NCBI RefSeq assembly: GCF_016864555.1
Contig: NZ_CP044011.1
Coordinates: forward strand, 294,501-358,500
Origin: Sinorhizobium sp. BG8
GTDB taxonomy: Bacteria > Pseudomonadota > Alphaproteobacteria > Rhizobiales > Rhizobiaceae
Direction of reading: 5' to 3'
DNA length: 64,000 nt
Positions 35,672 through 45,591 of this stretch are shown here, piece by piece (position 1 is the first letter of the stretch; each line of letters starts with the position of its first letter). Under the pieces are notes generated by a model that searched no databases, was not told where the DNA came from, and worked only from the letters and a program-made list of their open reading frames with translations. A program made the position numbers and the translations under genes.

Positions 35672-37075
35672 TCAGTTGCGTTCGCGCCACCAGGCGATCT
35701 GGCGGCGGACGTTTTCCGGCGCGGTGCCGCCGAAGGAGGTGCGGCTTGCCACCGACGCTTCCACGGTCAACACGTCGTAGACCTTCTCGGTGATCGCCGG
35801 GTTGATCGCCTTCAGATCGTCGAGCGCGAGCTCGGCAAGCTCGCAACCGCGTTCCTCCGCCAGCGCGACCGCGTGGCCCGTGGCGTGATGCGCATCGCGG
35901 AACGGCAGGCCTGCCTCTCGCACCAGCCAGTCCGCGAGATCCGTGGCCGTGGAATAACCGGATCCGGCCGCAGCCTTCATGCGATCGACGCGGATCGTCA
36001 TGTCACGCACCATTCCGGTCATCGCCGCAATCGCCAGCTCGAGGCTTTCCGCGGCGTCGAAGACCTGTTCCTTGTCTTCCTGCATATCCTTGGAATAGGC
36101 GAGCGGCAGCCCCTTCATTACCGTCAGCAATGCGATAAGCGAACCGTTGACGCGGCCGGTCTTGGCGCGCACCAGCTCCGCGGCATCCGGGTTCTTCTTC
36201 TGCGGCATGATCGACGAGCCCGTCGAGAACGCGTCGGAAAGCCGGATGAAGCCGAACTGCGGCGTCGACCAGATGACGATCTCTTCGGCAAGGCGCGAGA
36301 GATGGGTGGCAGCGATCGCGGCGATCGAGAGGAACTCGAGGGCGAAGTCGCGGTCCGAAACCGTGTCGATCGAGTTGCGGGTCGGACCACGGAAGCCGAG
36401 CGCCGCGGCGGTCATGTGGCGGTCGATCGGGAAGCCGGTGCCGGCGAGCGCCGCAGCGCCGATCGGGCTCTCGTCCATATGCTCGATGGCGTGGCGCACG
36501 CGCGAGCGGTCCCGGCCGAACATCTCGACATAGGCCATGCAGTGGTGACCGAAGGTGACGGGCTGCGCCGTCTGGAGGTGGGTGAAGCCGGGCATGACCG
36601 TGTCGGCATGCTCTTCCGCCCGATCCAGGAAAGCCGCAATGAGCGCCGTCAGCGCAGTGTCGGTCTTCTGCAGCTCTTCCTTGACCCAGAGGCGGAAGTC
36701 GAGGGCCACCTGATCGTTGCGCGAGCGCGCCGTATGGAGACGTCCTGCCGCCGGTCCGATGAGGGTGGCAAGGCGCGCCTCGACATTCATGTGAATGTCC
36801 TCCAGGCGGCGCGAAAACTCAAACTGGCCGCTCTCGATCTCTGACAGGATCGTGTTCAGCCCGTGAACGATCTTGTCTTTGTCATCAGCGGAAATGATGC
36901 CTTGATGCGCGAGCATCGTCGCATGCGCTATAGAGCCGCGGATGTCCTGGGCATAAAGCTTCTTGTCGAAGCCGATCGAGGCATTTATCTCCTCCATGAT
37001 CGCATCCGGGCCGGAAGCAAAGCGGCCGCCCCACATCTGGTTCGAGGATTTGGTCTCAGAAGTTCCGTCAGCCAT
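35672..37075 (-). CDS. argH: Argininosuccinate lyase
   Basis: A 467-residue fumarase-superfamily tetramer that splits argininosuccinate into arginine and fumarate. The signature [11 protein letters not shown] is near residue 280, with the catalytic Ser in it, and HTARSRNDQ near 115 and FTHLQTAQP near 163 supply other active-site residues. The ATG at 37075 gives [19 protein letters not shown]; an internal ATG at 37036 is a possible alternative start. The start codon is only 27 bp from the divergent tlpA start. It is the head of the minus-strand argH-lptM-lysA unit. Confidence 0.96.
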   Translation of the reverse strand: MADGTSETKSSNQMWGGRFASGPDAIMEEINASIGFDKKLYAQDIRGSIAHATMLAHQGIISADDKDKIVHGLNTILSEIESGQFEFSRRLEDIHMNVEARLATLIGPAAGRLHTARSRNDQVALDFRLWVKEELQKTDTALTALIAAFLDRAEEHADTVMPGFTHLQTAQPVTFGHHCMAYVEMFGRDRSRVRHAIEHMDESPIGAAALAGTGFPIDRHMTAAALGFRGPTRNSIDTVSDRDFALEFLSIAAIAATHLSRLAEEIVIWSTPQFGFIRLSDAFSTGSSIMPQKKNPDAAELVRAKTGRVNGSLIALLTVMKGLPLAYSKDMQEDKEQVFDAAESLELAIAAMTGMVRDMTIRVDRMKAAAGSGYSTATDLADWLVREAGLPFRDAHHATGHAVALAEERGCELAELALDDLKAINPAITEKVYDVLTVEASVASRTSFGGTAPENVRRQIAWWRERN

Positions 37076-37102
37076 GGGATGATGCCTATCCTGGAGAATG
37101 AA

Positions 37103-37774
37103 ATGACAGCGAAGAAGGTGCCGGCCGCCAAACTGATCGCAATCGCCGGTGTTGCCGGACTTTTCGCCGGTGCGGCAGCGATATACGTGATCGAGAGCCA
37201 GTCTGGCAATGGCAAGGCGGTTGCTTCCGCAAGCAGTGCCGAATGCGGCGCGGCTGCAGCCTTGGCCGAGAGCCTCGTTCCTCTATCCAAGGGTCAGGTC
37301 GCGGCGATGATGAGCGTCCCCGAGCATCGCAAGCTCCCGGATCTTTCGTTCACCGGCCCGGACGGTGCCCCGAAGCGCATCGCCGACTTCAGCGGCAAGA
37401 CATTGCTTGTGAACCTCTGGGCGACATGGTGCGTTCCCTGCCGCGAGGAAATGCCTGCGCTCAACGCGCTGCAGAAATCGATGGGAAGCGATCGCTTCGA
37501 GGTGGTCGCGATCAACATCGACACCGGTACCGACGACAAGCCCAAGGCATTCCTGGAGGAAACCGGGGTCCACGACCTCGCCTACTATCGCGACAGCTCC
37601 ATGGAGACGTTCAATACGCTGAAGAAGGAAGGCCTCGCGTTCGGATTGCCTGCCACGCTGCTGATGGACGAGAAAGGTTGCCTTGTCTCGTCCATGAACG
37701 GACCTGCCGCCTGGGACAGCGACGATGCCAAGGCGCTGATCGGCGCCGCGATCGGGACGCGCCCGGCCACGTGA
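37103..37774 (+). CDS. tlpA: Thiol:disulfide interchange protein TlpA
   Basis: A 223-residue periplasmic thioredoxin-like reductase. A single membrane anchor is near residues 9-30. The redox motif WATWCVPC has C110 and C113, and the cis-proline lies in the GLPATLL segment. TlpA keeps copper-site cysteines of cytochrome oxidase (CoxB, ScoI) reduced in rhizobia. The ATG at 37103 has GGAG seven bases upstream. It is divergent from argH with only 27 bp between start codons. Confidence 0.93.
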   Translation: MTAKKVPAAKLIAIAGVAGLFAGAAAIYVIESQSGNGKAVASASSAECGAAAALAESLVPLSKGQVAAMMSVPEHRKLPDLSFTGPDGAPKRIADFSGKTLLVNLWATWCVPCREEMPALNALQKSMGSDRFEVVAINIDTGTDDKPKAFLEETGVHDLAYYRDSSMETFNTLKKEGLAFGLPATLLMDEKGCLVSSMNGPAAWDSDDAKALIGAAIGTRPAT

Positions 37775-37798
37775 GATTGCCCCTCCGGTCATTGCCGG

Positions 37799-38820
37799 TC
37801 AAGGCGTGGCGTAGATCCGTGGACGGCGGATATCTATGAAACCGAGCTCCCCCTTGCGGTGCGGAAACTCAGGCGACGTGTCGAATTCGACCGGATGGCC
37901 GCCGGTCGTCATCGCCAGCACGCGCCGCGAGTCCGGCCGGTCGATCACCCGCACGATCTGCGCCGCGATGCCTTGGCCGTCTTCGCGCCAGGTCACGTCC
38001 GTCGGACGGAAGTGGATGCTGGCCGCTCCCTCGGCAAGGCCGGGTGCATCGAAGGGAACGTCCTGCACGTAGGCCCTCGCATCCCTCACGACGGCGGGCA
38101 GCACGTTCGCGTCGCCCAGAAAATTCATGACGAAGGCATTCGCCGGAGAGCGGCAAACCTCCTCCGGCGTGCCGTGCTGGACGATCTTGCCCTTGTCCAG
38201 GATGACGACGCGATCCGCAAGGTCCAGCGCTTCCTCCTGGTCGTGCGTCACGAAGAGGGTCGTGATGCCGAGTTCGTCATGGATCTTGCGCAACCAACGC
38301 CGGAGGTCGCGCCGGACGTTGGCATCGAGCGCCCCGAAGGGCTCGTCGAGCAGCAGGACACGGGGATCGACGGCCAGCGCCCGGGCAAGCGCCACGCGCT
38401 GGCGCTGGCCACCCGATATCTGTGCCGGATACCTGTCCTTGAGCCCGGCGAGCTGCACGAGGCGCAGCAGTTCGTCCACCCGCTCGGCGATCGCGCCAGC
38501 GGAGCGCCGGACCTTCGACACCTTCATCCCGAAGGCGATGTTTTCTCCGACCGTCATGTGCGGAAACAGGGCATAGTGCTGGAAGACGAAACCCACCCCC
38601 GATCGCGGACCGGAATGCCGGTTGCATTTTCCTCGCCGAAGTAGATATCGCCGCCGTCTGCATATTCCAGGCCCGCGACCATGCGCAGGATCGTCGTCTT
38701 GCCGGAACCGGAAGGACCGAGCAGAGCCACCAGTTCCCCGCTTTCGATCTCGAGAGAAACACCGTGGACGGCGCGGAAGGTATCGAAGGTCTTCACGACC
38801 TTGTCGAGGCGGATTTTCAA
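37799..38820 (-). CDS. cysA: Sulfate/thiosulfate import ATP-binding protein CysA (frameshifted in this sequence)
   Basis: The ABC ATPase of the sulfate importer. The N-terminal piece (from 38820) carries Walker [10 protein letters not shown] at about 36-44 and ends with ATGIPVRDR; the piece in the other frame continues with [20 protein letters not shown], the signature [16 protein letters not shown], Walker [13 protein letters not shown] and the C-terminal TOBE-like domain. The break is in the G run that reads CCCCC at 38596-38600 on the plus strand; adding one base restores a 340-residue CysA of normal length. Its ATG overlaps the cysW stop by four bases. I annotate a single gene with a probable sequence error. 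Confidence 0.85.
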
Positions 38821-39710
38821 GCTTTGACCTCCGTCGGAACGGGTTCGGCGCCTGCAAGCGACGACGGACGACGGATGCGACCGGCGCCCTTTCGCTCGAG
38901 CAGGACCTTGGCGACGAGCGTGACGATCGCCAGCGCCGCGAGGATGGACGCGGCCGCGAAGGCGCCAACCGCATTATAGTCGTGATAGAGCAGCTCGATG
39001 TGGAGCGGCAGGGTGTTCGTCTGCCCACGAATATTGCCGGACACCACGGAGACGGCACCAAACTCGCCCATGACGCGCGAGTTGCAGAGCACGACGCCGT
39101 AGAGCAGTGCCCACTTGACGTTGGGCAGCGTGACGGAGAAGAACGTGCGCCAGCCGCTGGCGCCGAGCGAGGTTGCCGCCTCCTCGAGATCGCGTCCCTG
39201 CGCCTGCATCAGCGGGATCAGCTCGCGCGCGACGAAGGGCGCCGTCACGAACATGCTGGCGAGCACGATGCCCGGAAGCGCGAACAGGATCTTCAGGTCC
39301 GCTGCCTGCAGGGCCGGGCCGAACAGGCCCTGGAGGCCGTAGACGAAGAGATAGGCGACACCCGCCACGATCGGAGAGATCGAGAAGGGAAGCTCGATCA
39401 GGATGAGCAGGACGCGCTTGCCGGGAAAATCGAACTTCGTGATGGCCCAGGCTGCCGCCACGCCGAAGACCGTGTTGAGTGGCACCGCGATTAGTGCCGT
39501 GACGACGGTCAAAAGGATCGCATGGAGCGTATCCGGATGGGCAAGCGTCTTTGCGAAGTAGCCGAGCCCCATTGAAAACGCCTGCACGCCGATGACGACG
39601 AGCGGCGCCACGATCACGATCGCGACGAGGGTAAGGATGATGGCGAGCAGCACGCGGCGGAAACGCGGGTTATCGCCGACGCGCGGCGGGCGGCGCGAAT
39701 GATTTCGCAT
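38817..39710 (-). CDS. cysW: Sulfate ABC transporter permease CysW
   Basis: A 297-residue inner-membrane permease with six hydrophobic helices. The BPD-type signature [21 protein letters not shown] is near 190-210 and docks with CysA. Together with CysT it forms the translocation pore of the sulfate or thiosulfate importer. The C terminus has an extra Arg- and Pro-rich tail (GRIRRPSS). The ATG at 39710 is 2 bp from the cysT stop, and the stop overlaps cysA. Confidence 0.95.
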   Translation of the reverse strand: MRNHSRRPPRVGDNPRFRRVLLAIILTLVAIVIVAPLVVIGVQAFSMGLGYFAKTLAHPDTLHAILLTVVTALIAVPLNTVFGVAAAWAITKFDFPGKRVLLILIELPFSISPIVAGVAYLFVYGLQGLFGPALQAADLKILFALPGIVLASMFVTAPFVARELIPLMQAQGRDLEEAATSLGASGWRTFFSVTLPNVKWALLYGVVLCNSRVMGEFGAVSVVSGNIRGQTNTLPLHIELLYHDYNAVGAFAAASILAALAIVTLVAKVLLERKGAGRIRRPSSLAGAEPVPTEVKA

Positions 39711-39712
39711 CG

Positions 39713-40534
39713 TCAGCCCCTCACTGTATAGCGCAGGGCCCGCGCCTGAAGGAGATTGGTGACCGCCAGCATCAGGAAGGCCGTGATGAGCATGACCGAC
39801 GCGATGGCCGCGGAAGCGGGATAGTCGTATTCCTCAAGACGGATGAAGGCGAGAAGCGCGGTGATCTCCGTCTCGAAGGGCTGGTTGCCGGCAATGAAGA
39901 TGATCGCCCCGAACTCGCCGAGGCTGCGGGCAAAGGACAGGGACAGGCCGGCAAGCAGGGCAGGCGCGAGAAGCGGCAGCATGACCCGCACGAAGATCGC
40001 CAGATCACTCGCGCCGAGCGTCTGGCCGGCTTCCTCGAGCGCCGGATCGATCTCCTCGAGGACCGGCTGGACCGTGCGAACGATGAAGGGTAGGCTCGTG
40101 AAGGACATCGCGACCATGATGCCGAGCGGGGTATAGGCGACCTTGATGCCTAGAACCGCAAGGGGGGCGCCGAACCAGCCGTTAGTGGCAAAGAGCGTCG
40201 TCAGCGAAATGCCCGCCACAGCGGTCGGCAGGGCGAACGGAAGATCGACCAGGGCATCCACGAACCGCCGGCCGGGAAAGCGGTAGCGCACCAGGACCCA
40301 GGCGAGGCCCAGTCCGAAGAACAGGTTGAAGACCGTCGCCGCCAGCGCGCAAAGCACGGTCACCCGATAGCTCGCGACTGCGCGCTCGGAGGACACGATG
40401 CGCCAGTAGTCCTCTAATCCCAGGCTCGCCGCTTTGAAAACCAGCGCAGCGAGCGGCAACACGACGATAATCGCCGCATAGACCAGTGTTATGCCGAGCG
40501 AAAGCGGCAGACCCGGCAACACCCGCCGTTTCAC
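39713..40534 (-). CDS. cysT: Sulfate ABC transporter permease CysT (CysU)
   Basis: A 273-residue permease with six helices. It starts KRRVLPGLPLSLGITLVY and carries the EEAGQTLGASDLAIFVRVMLP coupling loop (in two parts) near 175-195 and the NQPFETEITALLAF end region. The GTG at 40534 is chosen because GGACGGGGAAC lies just before it; the frame extends upstream without homology. It follows sbp by 80 bases that include a strong hairpin. It and CysW form the membrane channel. Confidence 0.93.
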   Translation of the reverse strand: MKRRVLPGLPLSLGITLVYAAIIVVLPLAALVFKAASLGLEDYWRIVSSERAVASYRVTVLCALAATVFNLFFGLGLAWVLVRYRFPGRRFVDALVDLPFALPTAVAGISLTTLFATNGWFGAPLAVLGIKVAYTPLGIMVAMSFTSLPFIVRTVQPVLEEIDPALEEAGQTLGASDLAIFVRVMLPLLAPALLAGLSLSFARSLGEFGAIIFIAGNQPFETEITALLAFIRLEEYDYPASAAIASVMLITAFLMLAVTNLLQARALRYTVRG

Positions 40535-40560
40535 GTTCCCCGTCCTTTCAACAATGCAGA

Positions 40561-40589
40561 AGCCGGCGGGCATCGAAGGCCCGCCGGCT
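40561..40589 (-). terminator. Intercistronic hairpin between sbp and cysT
   Basis: A perfect 11-pair stem (40561-40571 with 40579-40589) has a seven-base loop. It lies within the sbp-cysTWA operon. The T tail is short (TTCTGC on the minus strand), so it may act as a partial terminator or mRNA-stabilising structure that keeps binding protein more abundant than the permease. Confidence 0.6.
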
Positions 40590-40614
40590 GGTCTGCAACC
40601 GCAGTGGATTCCTC

Positions 40615-41598
40615 TTAACGGCTACCGTAGATGCTGTCGAGAATTCCGCCCTCGGCGAAATGTTCCGCGGAGATCTTTTTCCAGCCGCCGAACACGTCAT
40701 CGACGTTGACGAGGCGGATCTCCGGGAACTGGCTCTTGAATTCAGCCGCAACCGCCGGGTCATGGACGCGGTGGCCGAACTCGGCTGCGACCTTCTGGCC
40801 GGCCGGAGAATACAGGAACTGGAGATAGGAGGTGGCAAGCTCTCGGGTACCGTGTGCATCGGCAACCTTGTCGACGACTGCGACCGGGAATTCGGCAAGC
40901 AGGGAGACCGACGGGACGACGGACTCGAACTTGTCCTCGCCGTACTGCTTGGCGATCGCCTTGGTCTCGGCCTCGAAGGTGATGATGACGTCGCCGATCT
41001 CGCGCTCGACGAAGGTGGTGGTCGCTGCGCGTCCGCCGGTATCGAAGACCGGCACGTTGTCGAAGATCTTGGCGACGAATTCCTTCACCTTCGTCTCGTC
41101 ACCGTTGAACGCTTCCTTGGCATAAGCCGTGGCGGCGAGATAGGTGTAGCGCGCATTGCCCGACGTCTTCGGGTTCGGGAAGATGACCTTGACGTCGTCG
41201 CGGGCGAGGTCGCTCCAGTCCTTGATGTTCTTCGGATTGCCGGCGCGAACGAGGAACGAGGGGAAGGAATAGAACGGCGAGGCTGCGTTCGGGAACTTCT
41301 TCTGCCAGTCTTCCGCGACGAACCCGTTCTTCACGAGGAAATCGATGTCGGTAACCTGGTTGAAGGTGACCACATCAGCCTCGAGCCCCTCGACGATCGC
41401 GCGTGCCTGCTTGGACGTGCCTCCGTGCGACTGGTCGATCGTCACGCCGGGATGCTCCTTGACGAAGGCCTCGTTCTCGGCGACGAACAGTTCCCGCGCG
41501 ACGTCGTAGGAGGCGTTCAGCAGCTTGTCGGCGGCATTGGCGGACAGAGGCGATGCAAGGGCGACGAGGGCAGCGCCGACCAGCAGCAAGCGTTTCAT
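40615..41598 (-). CDS. sbp: Sulfate ABC transporter substrate-binding protein
   Basis: A 327-residue periplasmic binding protein. The signal peptide (1-22, LLLVGAALVALASPLSANA) is followed by the type II fold with KLLNASYDVARELF, SHGGTSKQARAIVEGL and NPKTSGNARYTYLAA, the usual sulfate-binding segments. The mature protein captures sulfate or thiosulfate and hands it to CysTW. The ATG at 41598 has GGGAGAA just before it; the longer frame start at 41667 adds unrelated residues. The 267-base gap to the next gene, 41599-41865, holds the operon promoter region but I find no certain boxes in it. Confidence 0.94.
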   Translation of the reverse strand: MKRLLLVGAALVALASPLSANAADKLLNASYDVARELFVAENEAFVKEHPGVTIDQSHGGTSKQARAIVEGLEADVVTFNQVTDIDFLVKNGFVAEDWQKKFPNAASPFYSFPSFLVRAGNPKNIKDWSDLARDDVKVIFPNPKTSGNARYTYLAATAYAKEAFNGDETKVKEFVAKIFDNVPVFDTGGRAATTTFVEREIGDVIITFEAETKAIAKQYGEDKFESVVPSVSLLAEFPVAVVDKVADAHGTRELATSYLQFLYSPAGQKVAAEFGHRVHDPAVAAEFKSQFPEIRLVNVDDVFGGWKKISAEHFAEGGILDSIYGSR

Positions 41599-41865
41599 AT
41601 CAATTCTCCCGAATGGATTGAGTATCTGCCGCGACAATAACGGCCCTACACAACCGATCCGAGACAAGGCGGACCCTGCGCCCGTAGCGAAGAGGAAAAT
41701 AATTCCCGGAAACGGCCGCCGTGGAGAAAAGCGGCTGGGCTCCCGCGGTTACTCTGGAAAGGCGGCTAGACGGCACCCGATAGCGGGAACCGGTTCGGGA
41801 GAAAGACATGCGTGAAAACAATGCCCTGATGCATTGGAAGCGGATTTCTTGGATCAGGGGACGCC

Positions 41866-42738
41866 TTAGCGCGTCGGGACCGGAACGTCGCCACGATAGT
41901 CGTAGAAGCCGCGCCCCGATTTCCTTCCGAGCCAGCCAGCCTCGACATACTTCACGAGCAGCGGGCAAGGCCGGTACTTCGAATCGGCCAGGCCGTCATA
42001 GAGAACCTGCATGATCGAAAGGCAGGTATCGAGGCCAATGAAATCGGCAAGCTGGAGGGGCCCCATCGGATGATTCGCGCCGAGCCGCATGGCGGTATCA
42101 ATCGCCTCGACCGATCCGACGCCTTCGTAGAGCGTGTAGATCGCCTCGTTGATCATCGGCAGCAGGATGCGGTTGACGATGAAGGCGGGAAAATCCTCGG
42201 CAACGGTGATGGTCTTGTCCAGCGAGGAGACAAATTCCTTGGCGGCCGCGAAGGTGTTTTCCTCGGTGGCGATCCCGCGCACCAGTTCCACGAGCTTCAT
42301 CACGGGAACCGGGTTCATGAAATGAATGCCCATGAAGCGCTCCGGACGGTCGGTCGCGGAGGCGAGGCGGGTGATCGAAAGCGAAGACGTATTGGTCGCC
42401 AGTATGGCATCCGCCTTCAGGACCGGACAAACCTGCGCGTAGATCTTGCGCTTGACCGTTTCGTCCTCGGTGGCCGCCTCGATGACGAGGTCCGCCTGGG
42501 AAAGGTCGTTGAGATCCGTCGTCCCCTTGATGAGGGACAGGGCCTTCTTGCGGTCCTCGTCGGTCATCTTGCCCGAGGTCACCTGGCGGGCGAGATTGCC
42601 GTTGACGGTCGCCAGGCCGGCTTCGATCCGCTCTGCCGAAAGATCGTAGAGCTGAACCTTGTATCCGGCCAGGGCCGAGACATGCGCAATCCCGCAGCCC
42701 ATCTGTCCCGCTCCGATGATACCGAGATTCTTGATCAC
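41866..42738 (-). CDS. 3-hydroxybutyryl-CoA dehydrogenase
   Basis: A 290-residue NAD-dependent enzyme that interconverts 3-hydroxybutyryl-CoA and acetoacetyl-CoA, in butyrate, PHB or fatty-acid metabolism. The Rossmann motif GAGQMGCGIAH is near residue 8, the catalytic His is in GIHFMNPVPVMKLVE near 140, and NRILLPMINEA near 187 starts the C-terminal helical domain, which has KSGRGFYDY near the end. It sits downstream of etfA on the same strand, but a terminator lies between (42784-42812). In rhizobia the pairing etfBA-hbdA is common. Confidence 0.94.
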   Translation of the reverse strand: MIKNLGIIGAGQMGCGIAHVSALAGYKVQLYDLSAERIEAGLATVNGNLARQVTSGKMTDEDRKKALSLIKGTTDLNDLSQADLVIEAATEDETVKRKIYAQVCPVLKADAILATNTSSLSITRLASATDRPERFMGIHFMNPVPVMKLVELVRGIATEENTFAAAKEFVSSLDKTITVAEDFPAFIVNRILLPMINEAIYTLYEGVGSVEAIDTAMRLGANHPMGPLQLADFIGLDTCLSIMQVLYDGLADSKYRPCPLLVKYVEAGWLGRKSGRGFYDYRGDVPVPTR

Positions 42739-42783
42739 AGCTCTGGTTCCCTACCTCAGACGAAGCCGGACGAGCACGGCCAC

Positions 42784-42812
42784 AAAAAACCGGGCCGGAA
42801 GAACCGGCCCGG
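42784..42812 (-). terminator. Rho-independent terminator after etfA
   Basis: A nine-pair GC-rich stem (42790-42798 with 42804-42812) closes over TTCTT on the minus strand and is followed by T6 (42784-42789). It ends the etfBA transcript and would separate it from the dehydrogenase gene, whose start is 46 bp further. Confidence 0.9.
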
Positions 42813-42886
42813 GGTTAAGTGATAAAGCGGTACAGCACATTTTTCCAGTGATTATTCACTGGAGAAGGCGTGCCCCTGCAGCGCGG

Positions 42887-43816
42887 TCAAAGCGCCTTTT
42901 CAAGTTCCGGCAGGACGTCGAAGAGGTCGGCGACGAGGCCGTAGTCCGCGACCTGGAAGATCGGGGCTTCCTCGTCCTTGTTGATGGCGACGATGACCTT
43001 CGAATCCTTCATGCCGGCCAGATGCTGGATGGCGCCGGAGATGCCGCAGGCGATGTAGAGTTCGGGCGCGACCACCTTGCCGGTCTGGCCAACCTGCCAG
43101 TCGTTCGGCGCATAGCCGGCATCGACGGCGGCGCGCGACGCACCGACGGCCGCCCCGAGCTTGTCGGCGACCGGCAGGATCACCTCCTTGAACTTCTCCG
43201 ACGAGCCGAGCGCCCGGCCGCCCGAGATGATGATCTTCGCCGACGTCAGCTCCGGACGGTCCGACGACGACAGCGCATCGCCGACGAAGCTGGAAAGGCC
43301 CGGGTTTGCGCCGGCCGAAACCGTCTCGACCGCAGCCGAGCCGCCGTCCGCCGCTGCGGCAAAGCTTGCCGTGCGCACGGTGATCACCTTCTTCGCATCG
43401 GTCGCCTGCACCGTCTGGATGGCGTTGCCGGCATAGATCGGCCGCTTGAACGTGTCGGACGAGACCACCTCGATGATCTCAGACACCTGCGCGACGTCGA
43501 GAAGGGCCGCGACCCGCGGCAGCACGTTCTTGCCGACCGAGGTGGCGGCCGCAAGGATCGTGTCATAGGAACCCGACAGCGAGACGATCAGGGCCGCCAG
43601 CGGTTCGGCCAGGTTGTTGGCGAGGCTGGCGTCGTCGGCGACGAGCACCTTGGCGACGCCGGACAGCCTTGCCGCCTGTTCGCCAACCGCCCCGGCACCG
43701 GAGCCGGCAACCAGCACATGCACCGCGCCGCCGATCTGCGTTGCCGCCGTCAGCGCCTTGGCCGTCTGGTCGGAAAGGTGGTTCTTGTCGTGGTCAGCCA
43801 GAAGAAGAATGGCCAT
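42887..43816 (-). CDS. etfA: Electron transfer flavoprotein subunit alpha
   Basis: A 309-residue FAD-binding subunit of ETF. The C-terminal FAD domain shows [10 protein letters not shown] near 195, [13 protein letters not shown] near 230, [22 protein letters not shown] near 245-265 and [13 protein letters not shown] takes electrons from acyl-CoA and other dehydrogenases and passes them to ETF-quinone oxidoreductase. It starts 25 bp after the etfB stop, and the transcript ends at the hairpin just downstream. The sequence is a housekeeping type, not the FixB branch. Confidence 0.95.
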   Translation of the reverse strand: MAILLLADHDKNHLSDQTAKALTAATQIGGAVHVLVAGSGAGAVGEQAARLSGVAKVLVADDASLANNLAEPLAALIVSLSGSYDTILAAATSVGKNVLPRVAALLDVAQVSEIIEVVSSDTFKRPIYAGNAIQTVQATDAKKVITVRTASFAAAADGGSAAVETVSAGANPGLSSFVGDALSSSDRPELTSAKIIISGGRALGSSEKFKEVILPVADKLGAAVGASRAAVDAGYAPNDWQVGQTGKVVAPELYIACGISGAIQHLAGMKDSKVIVAINKDEEAPIFQVADYGLVADLFDVLPELEKAL

Positions 43817-43841
43817 GATGTAATCTCCTATCTCTTCCGGA

Positions 43842-44591
43842 TCAAAGCACGCCGGCTTCGGTCTTCAGCTTCTCGACGAGCTCGGCGACCGACTTCACCT
43901 TGACGCCGGCCTTGCGCCCGCCCGGCTCCTCGGTCTTCAGCACCTTCAGCCGGGCTGTCGTGTCGACGCCGAAATCGCCCGGGCTCTTCTTGTCGAGCGG
44001 CTTCTTCTTCGCCTTCATGATGTTCGGCAGCGAGGCGTAGCGCGGCTCGTTGAGCCGAAGGTCCGTCGTCACCACCGCCGGCAGCGTCACTTCGATCGTC
44101 TGCAGGCCGCCGTCGACCTCACGGGTAACCTTTGCCTTGCCCTCGCCGATCTCGACCTTCGAGGCAAACGTCCCCTGCGCCCAGCCGAGCAGCGCCGACA
44201 GCATCTGGCCGGTCTGGTTCGAGTCGTCATCGATCGCCTGCTTGCCGACGATGATCAGCCCCGGCTGTTCGGCCTCGGCCACGCCCTTGAGGATCTTGGC
44301 GACGGCGAGCGGCTCGACCTGATCCTCGGTCTCGACCAGGATCGCCCGGTCGGCTCCCATGGCGAGTGCCGTCCTCAGCGTCTCCTCGGCCTTGGCGGGA
44401 CCGATCGACACCACCACGACCTCCTCCGCCTTGCCGGCTTCCTTCAGACGCAGCGCCTCTTCCACGGAGATCTCGTCGAACGGATTCATCGACATCTTCA
44501 CATTCGCAAGCTCGACACCCGTGCCATCCGCCTTCACGCGGATCTTCACGTTGTAGTCAACAACCCGCTTAACGGGGACCAAGATCTTCAT
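43842..44591 (-). CDS. etfB: Electron transfer flavoprotein subunit beta
   Basis: A 249-residue AMP-binding subunit of ETF. It begins [19 protein letters not shown] and has the conserved segments [31 protein letters not shown] (AMP site) and [26 protein letters not shown] in two parts, which includes the dehydrogenase recognition loop. Length and motifs match alphaproteobacterial EtfB. The leader region to the rhomboid gene is 178 bases and contains a possible LiuR-type operator at 44725-44751. Confidence 0.95.
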   Translation of the reverse strand: MKILVPVKRVVDYNVKIRVKADGTGVELANVKMSMNPFDEISVEEALRLKEAGKAEEVVVVSIGPAKAEETLRTALAMGADRAILVETEDQVEPLAVAKILKGVAEAEQPGLIIVGKQAIDDDSNQTGQMLSALLGWAQGTFASKVEIGEGKAKVTREVDGGLQTIEVTLPAVVTTDLRLNEPRYASLPNIMKAKKKPLDKKSPGDFGVDTTARLKVLKTEEPGGRKAGVKVKSVAELVEKLKTEAGVL

Positions 44592-44724
44592 GGCTTCCTT
44601 CCTTCAAATGCCCGCGAGGGAAAATGCGCCTTTCAAGGGCGGCCTGATTGTCGGTTGGCGACATCGATACGCGTTTTTTTCCCAATTACAATGTCGCAAG
44701 ATCGCCTCTCACCTCAAAACATCT

Positions 44725-44751
44725 AATTTACGCTTACGTTCACGTCAAACG
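44725..44751 (-). promoter_or_regulatory. Possible LiuR/MerR-type operator upstream of etfBA
   Basis: The minus strand reads TTGACGTGAACGTAAGCG then TAAATT, with ACGT or GCGT repeats spaced six bases apart. This resembles the LiuR motif (MerR family) that controls branched-chain amino-acid degradation and often ETF genes in proteobacteria. It lies about 135-160 bp before etfB. No LiuR gene is in the window, so this is inference from motif shape. Confidence 0.35.
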
Positions 44752-44769
44752 TCGTGAGCCAGATCACCC

Positions 44770-45558
44770 TCAGCGTCCCCAGCGGGGCGGAGGCGTTCTC
44801 GCAGCATCGGTCGGAAGAGATTCCGACCCTGTCGCGGCACCTTCGGCATGCCGCACCGCTCGCGGCGTGACGATGCTCCTGTCGAAAAGGGGAACGCCCG
44901 GTCGGCGGAGCACGACCACGAGGATTGCGCCCGCGACGATGCCGCCGACATGAGCGCCCCAGGACACCGTATTATCCTGGTCGACGAAGAGCATGTAGAA
45001 CTGCTGGGCGATCCAGAAGGCGAGCGGCACCACCGCGGGCAGCGGCAGCGGGATCCGGAACAGCACCAGAACCCATACGCGAACCCTTGGGTGGAGCAGG
45101 AAGTAGGCCGATACAATGCCCGAGATCGCTCCGGACGCGCCGATCAGAGGAAACTCCGAGTCCGGCTGCGTGATGCCGTGCAGGAGGGCGCCGGAGGCTG
45201 CGCACAGCAGGTAGAAGACCAGAAAGCGGACATGTCCGAGCGCGTCCTCGACATTGTCGCCGAAGACCCAGAGAAAGAGCATGTTCGACGCGAGATGCAT
45301 GAAATCCCCATGCAGAAACGCGTAGGTGAGGTAGGTCGCGGTTTCCGGAACGATCACCAGGTTCGGCTCGAGGTCCGCATAGCCGAAAACGACGGCCGGG
45401 ATATAGCCGAGGCCGACGACAGCCTCGTCGGAGAAGGTCTGGGTGGAGGCGAACCCCGTCACCAGATAGACCAGCACGTTCACGACGATGAGACCGATCG
45501 TCACGTACTGGGCCCTTATGTACTTCAAGGAATTCGTGTCATGCAGCGGTATGAACAT
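44770..45558 (-). CDS. Rhomboid family intramembrane serine protease
   Basis: A 262-residue membrane protein with six or seven hydrophobic helices. The catalytic serine is in GASGAISG near residue 144 and the histidine in SWGAHVGG near 205, the rhomboid dyad; HGDFMHLASNMLFLWVFGDNVED in loop L1 and helix 2 is also typical. It cuts membrane proteins within the bilayer; the substrates are unknown. AAGGGG is five bases before the ATG at 45558, preferred to the GTG at 45564. The C-terminal 40 residues are a cytosolic Arg/Pro-rich tail. It follows the adenosyltransferase gene by 33 bp. Confidence 0.9.
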   Translation of the reverse strand: MFIPLHDTNSLKYIRAQYVTIGLIVVNVLVYLVTGFASTQTFSDEAVVGLGYIPAVVFGYADLEPNLVIVPETATYLTYAFLHGDFMHLASNMLFLWVFGDNVEDALGHVRFLVFYLLCAASGALLHGITQPDSEFPLIGASGAISGIVSAYFLLHPRVRVWVLVLFRIPLPLPAVVPLAFWIAQQFYMLFVDQDNTVSWGAHVGGIVAGAILVVVLRRPGVPLFDRSIVTPRAVRHAEGAATGSESLPTDAARTPPPRWGR

Positions 45559-45591
45559 CGGCACCCCTTGTGAACGGCCGTTGGCGGCAAT

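Noticed and set aside
41599-41865. SAM or other sulfur riboswitch before sbp
   Set aside because: No paired elements of the known SAM classes are visible in these 267 bases; only short unrelated repeats occur.
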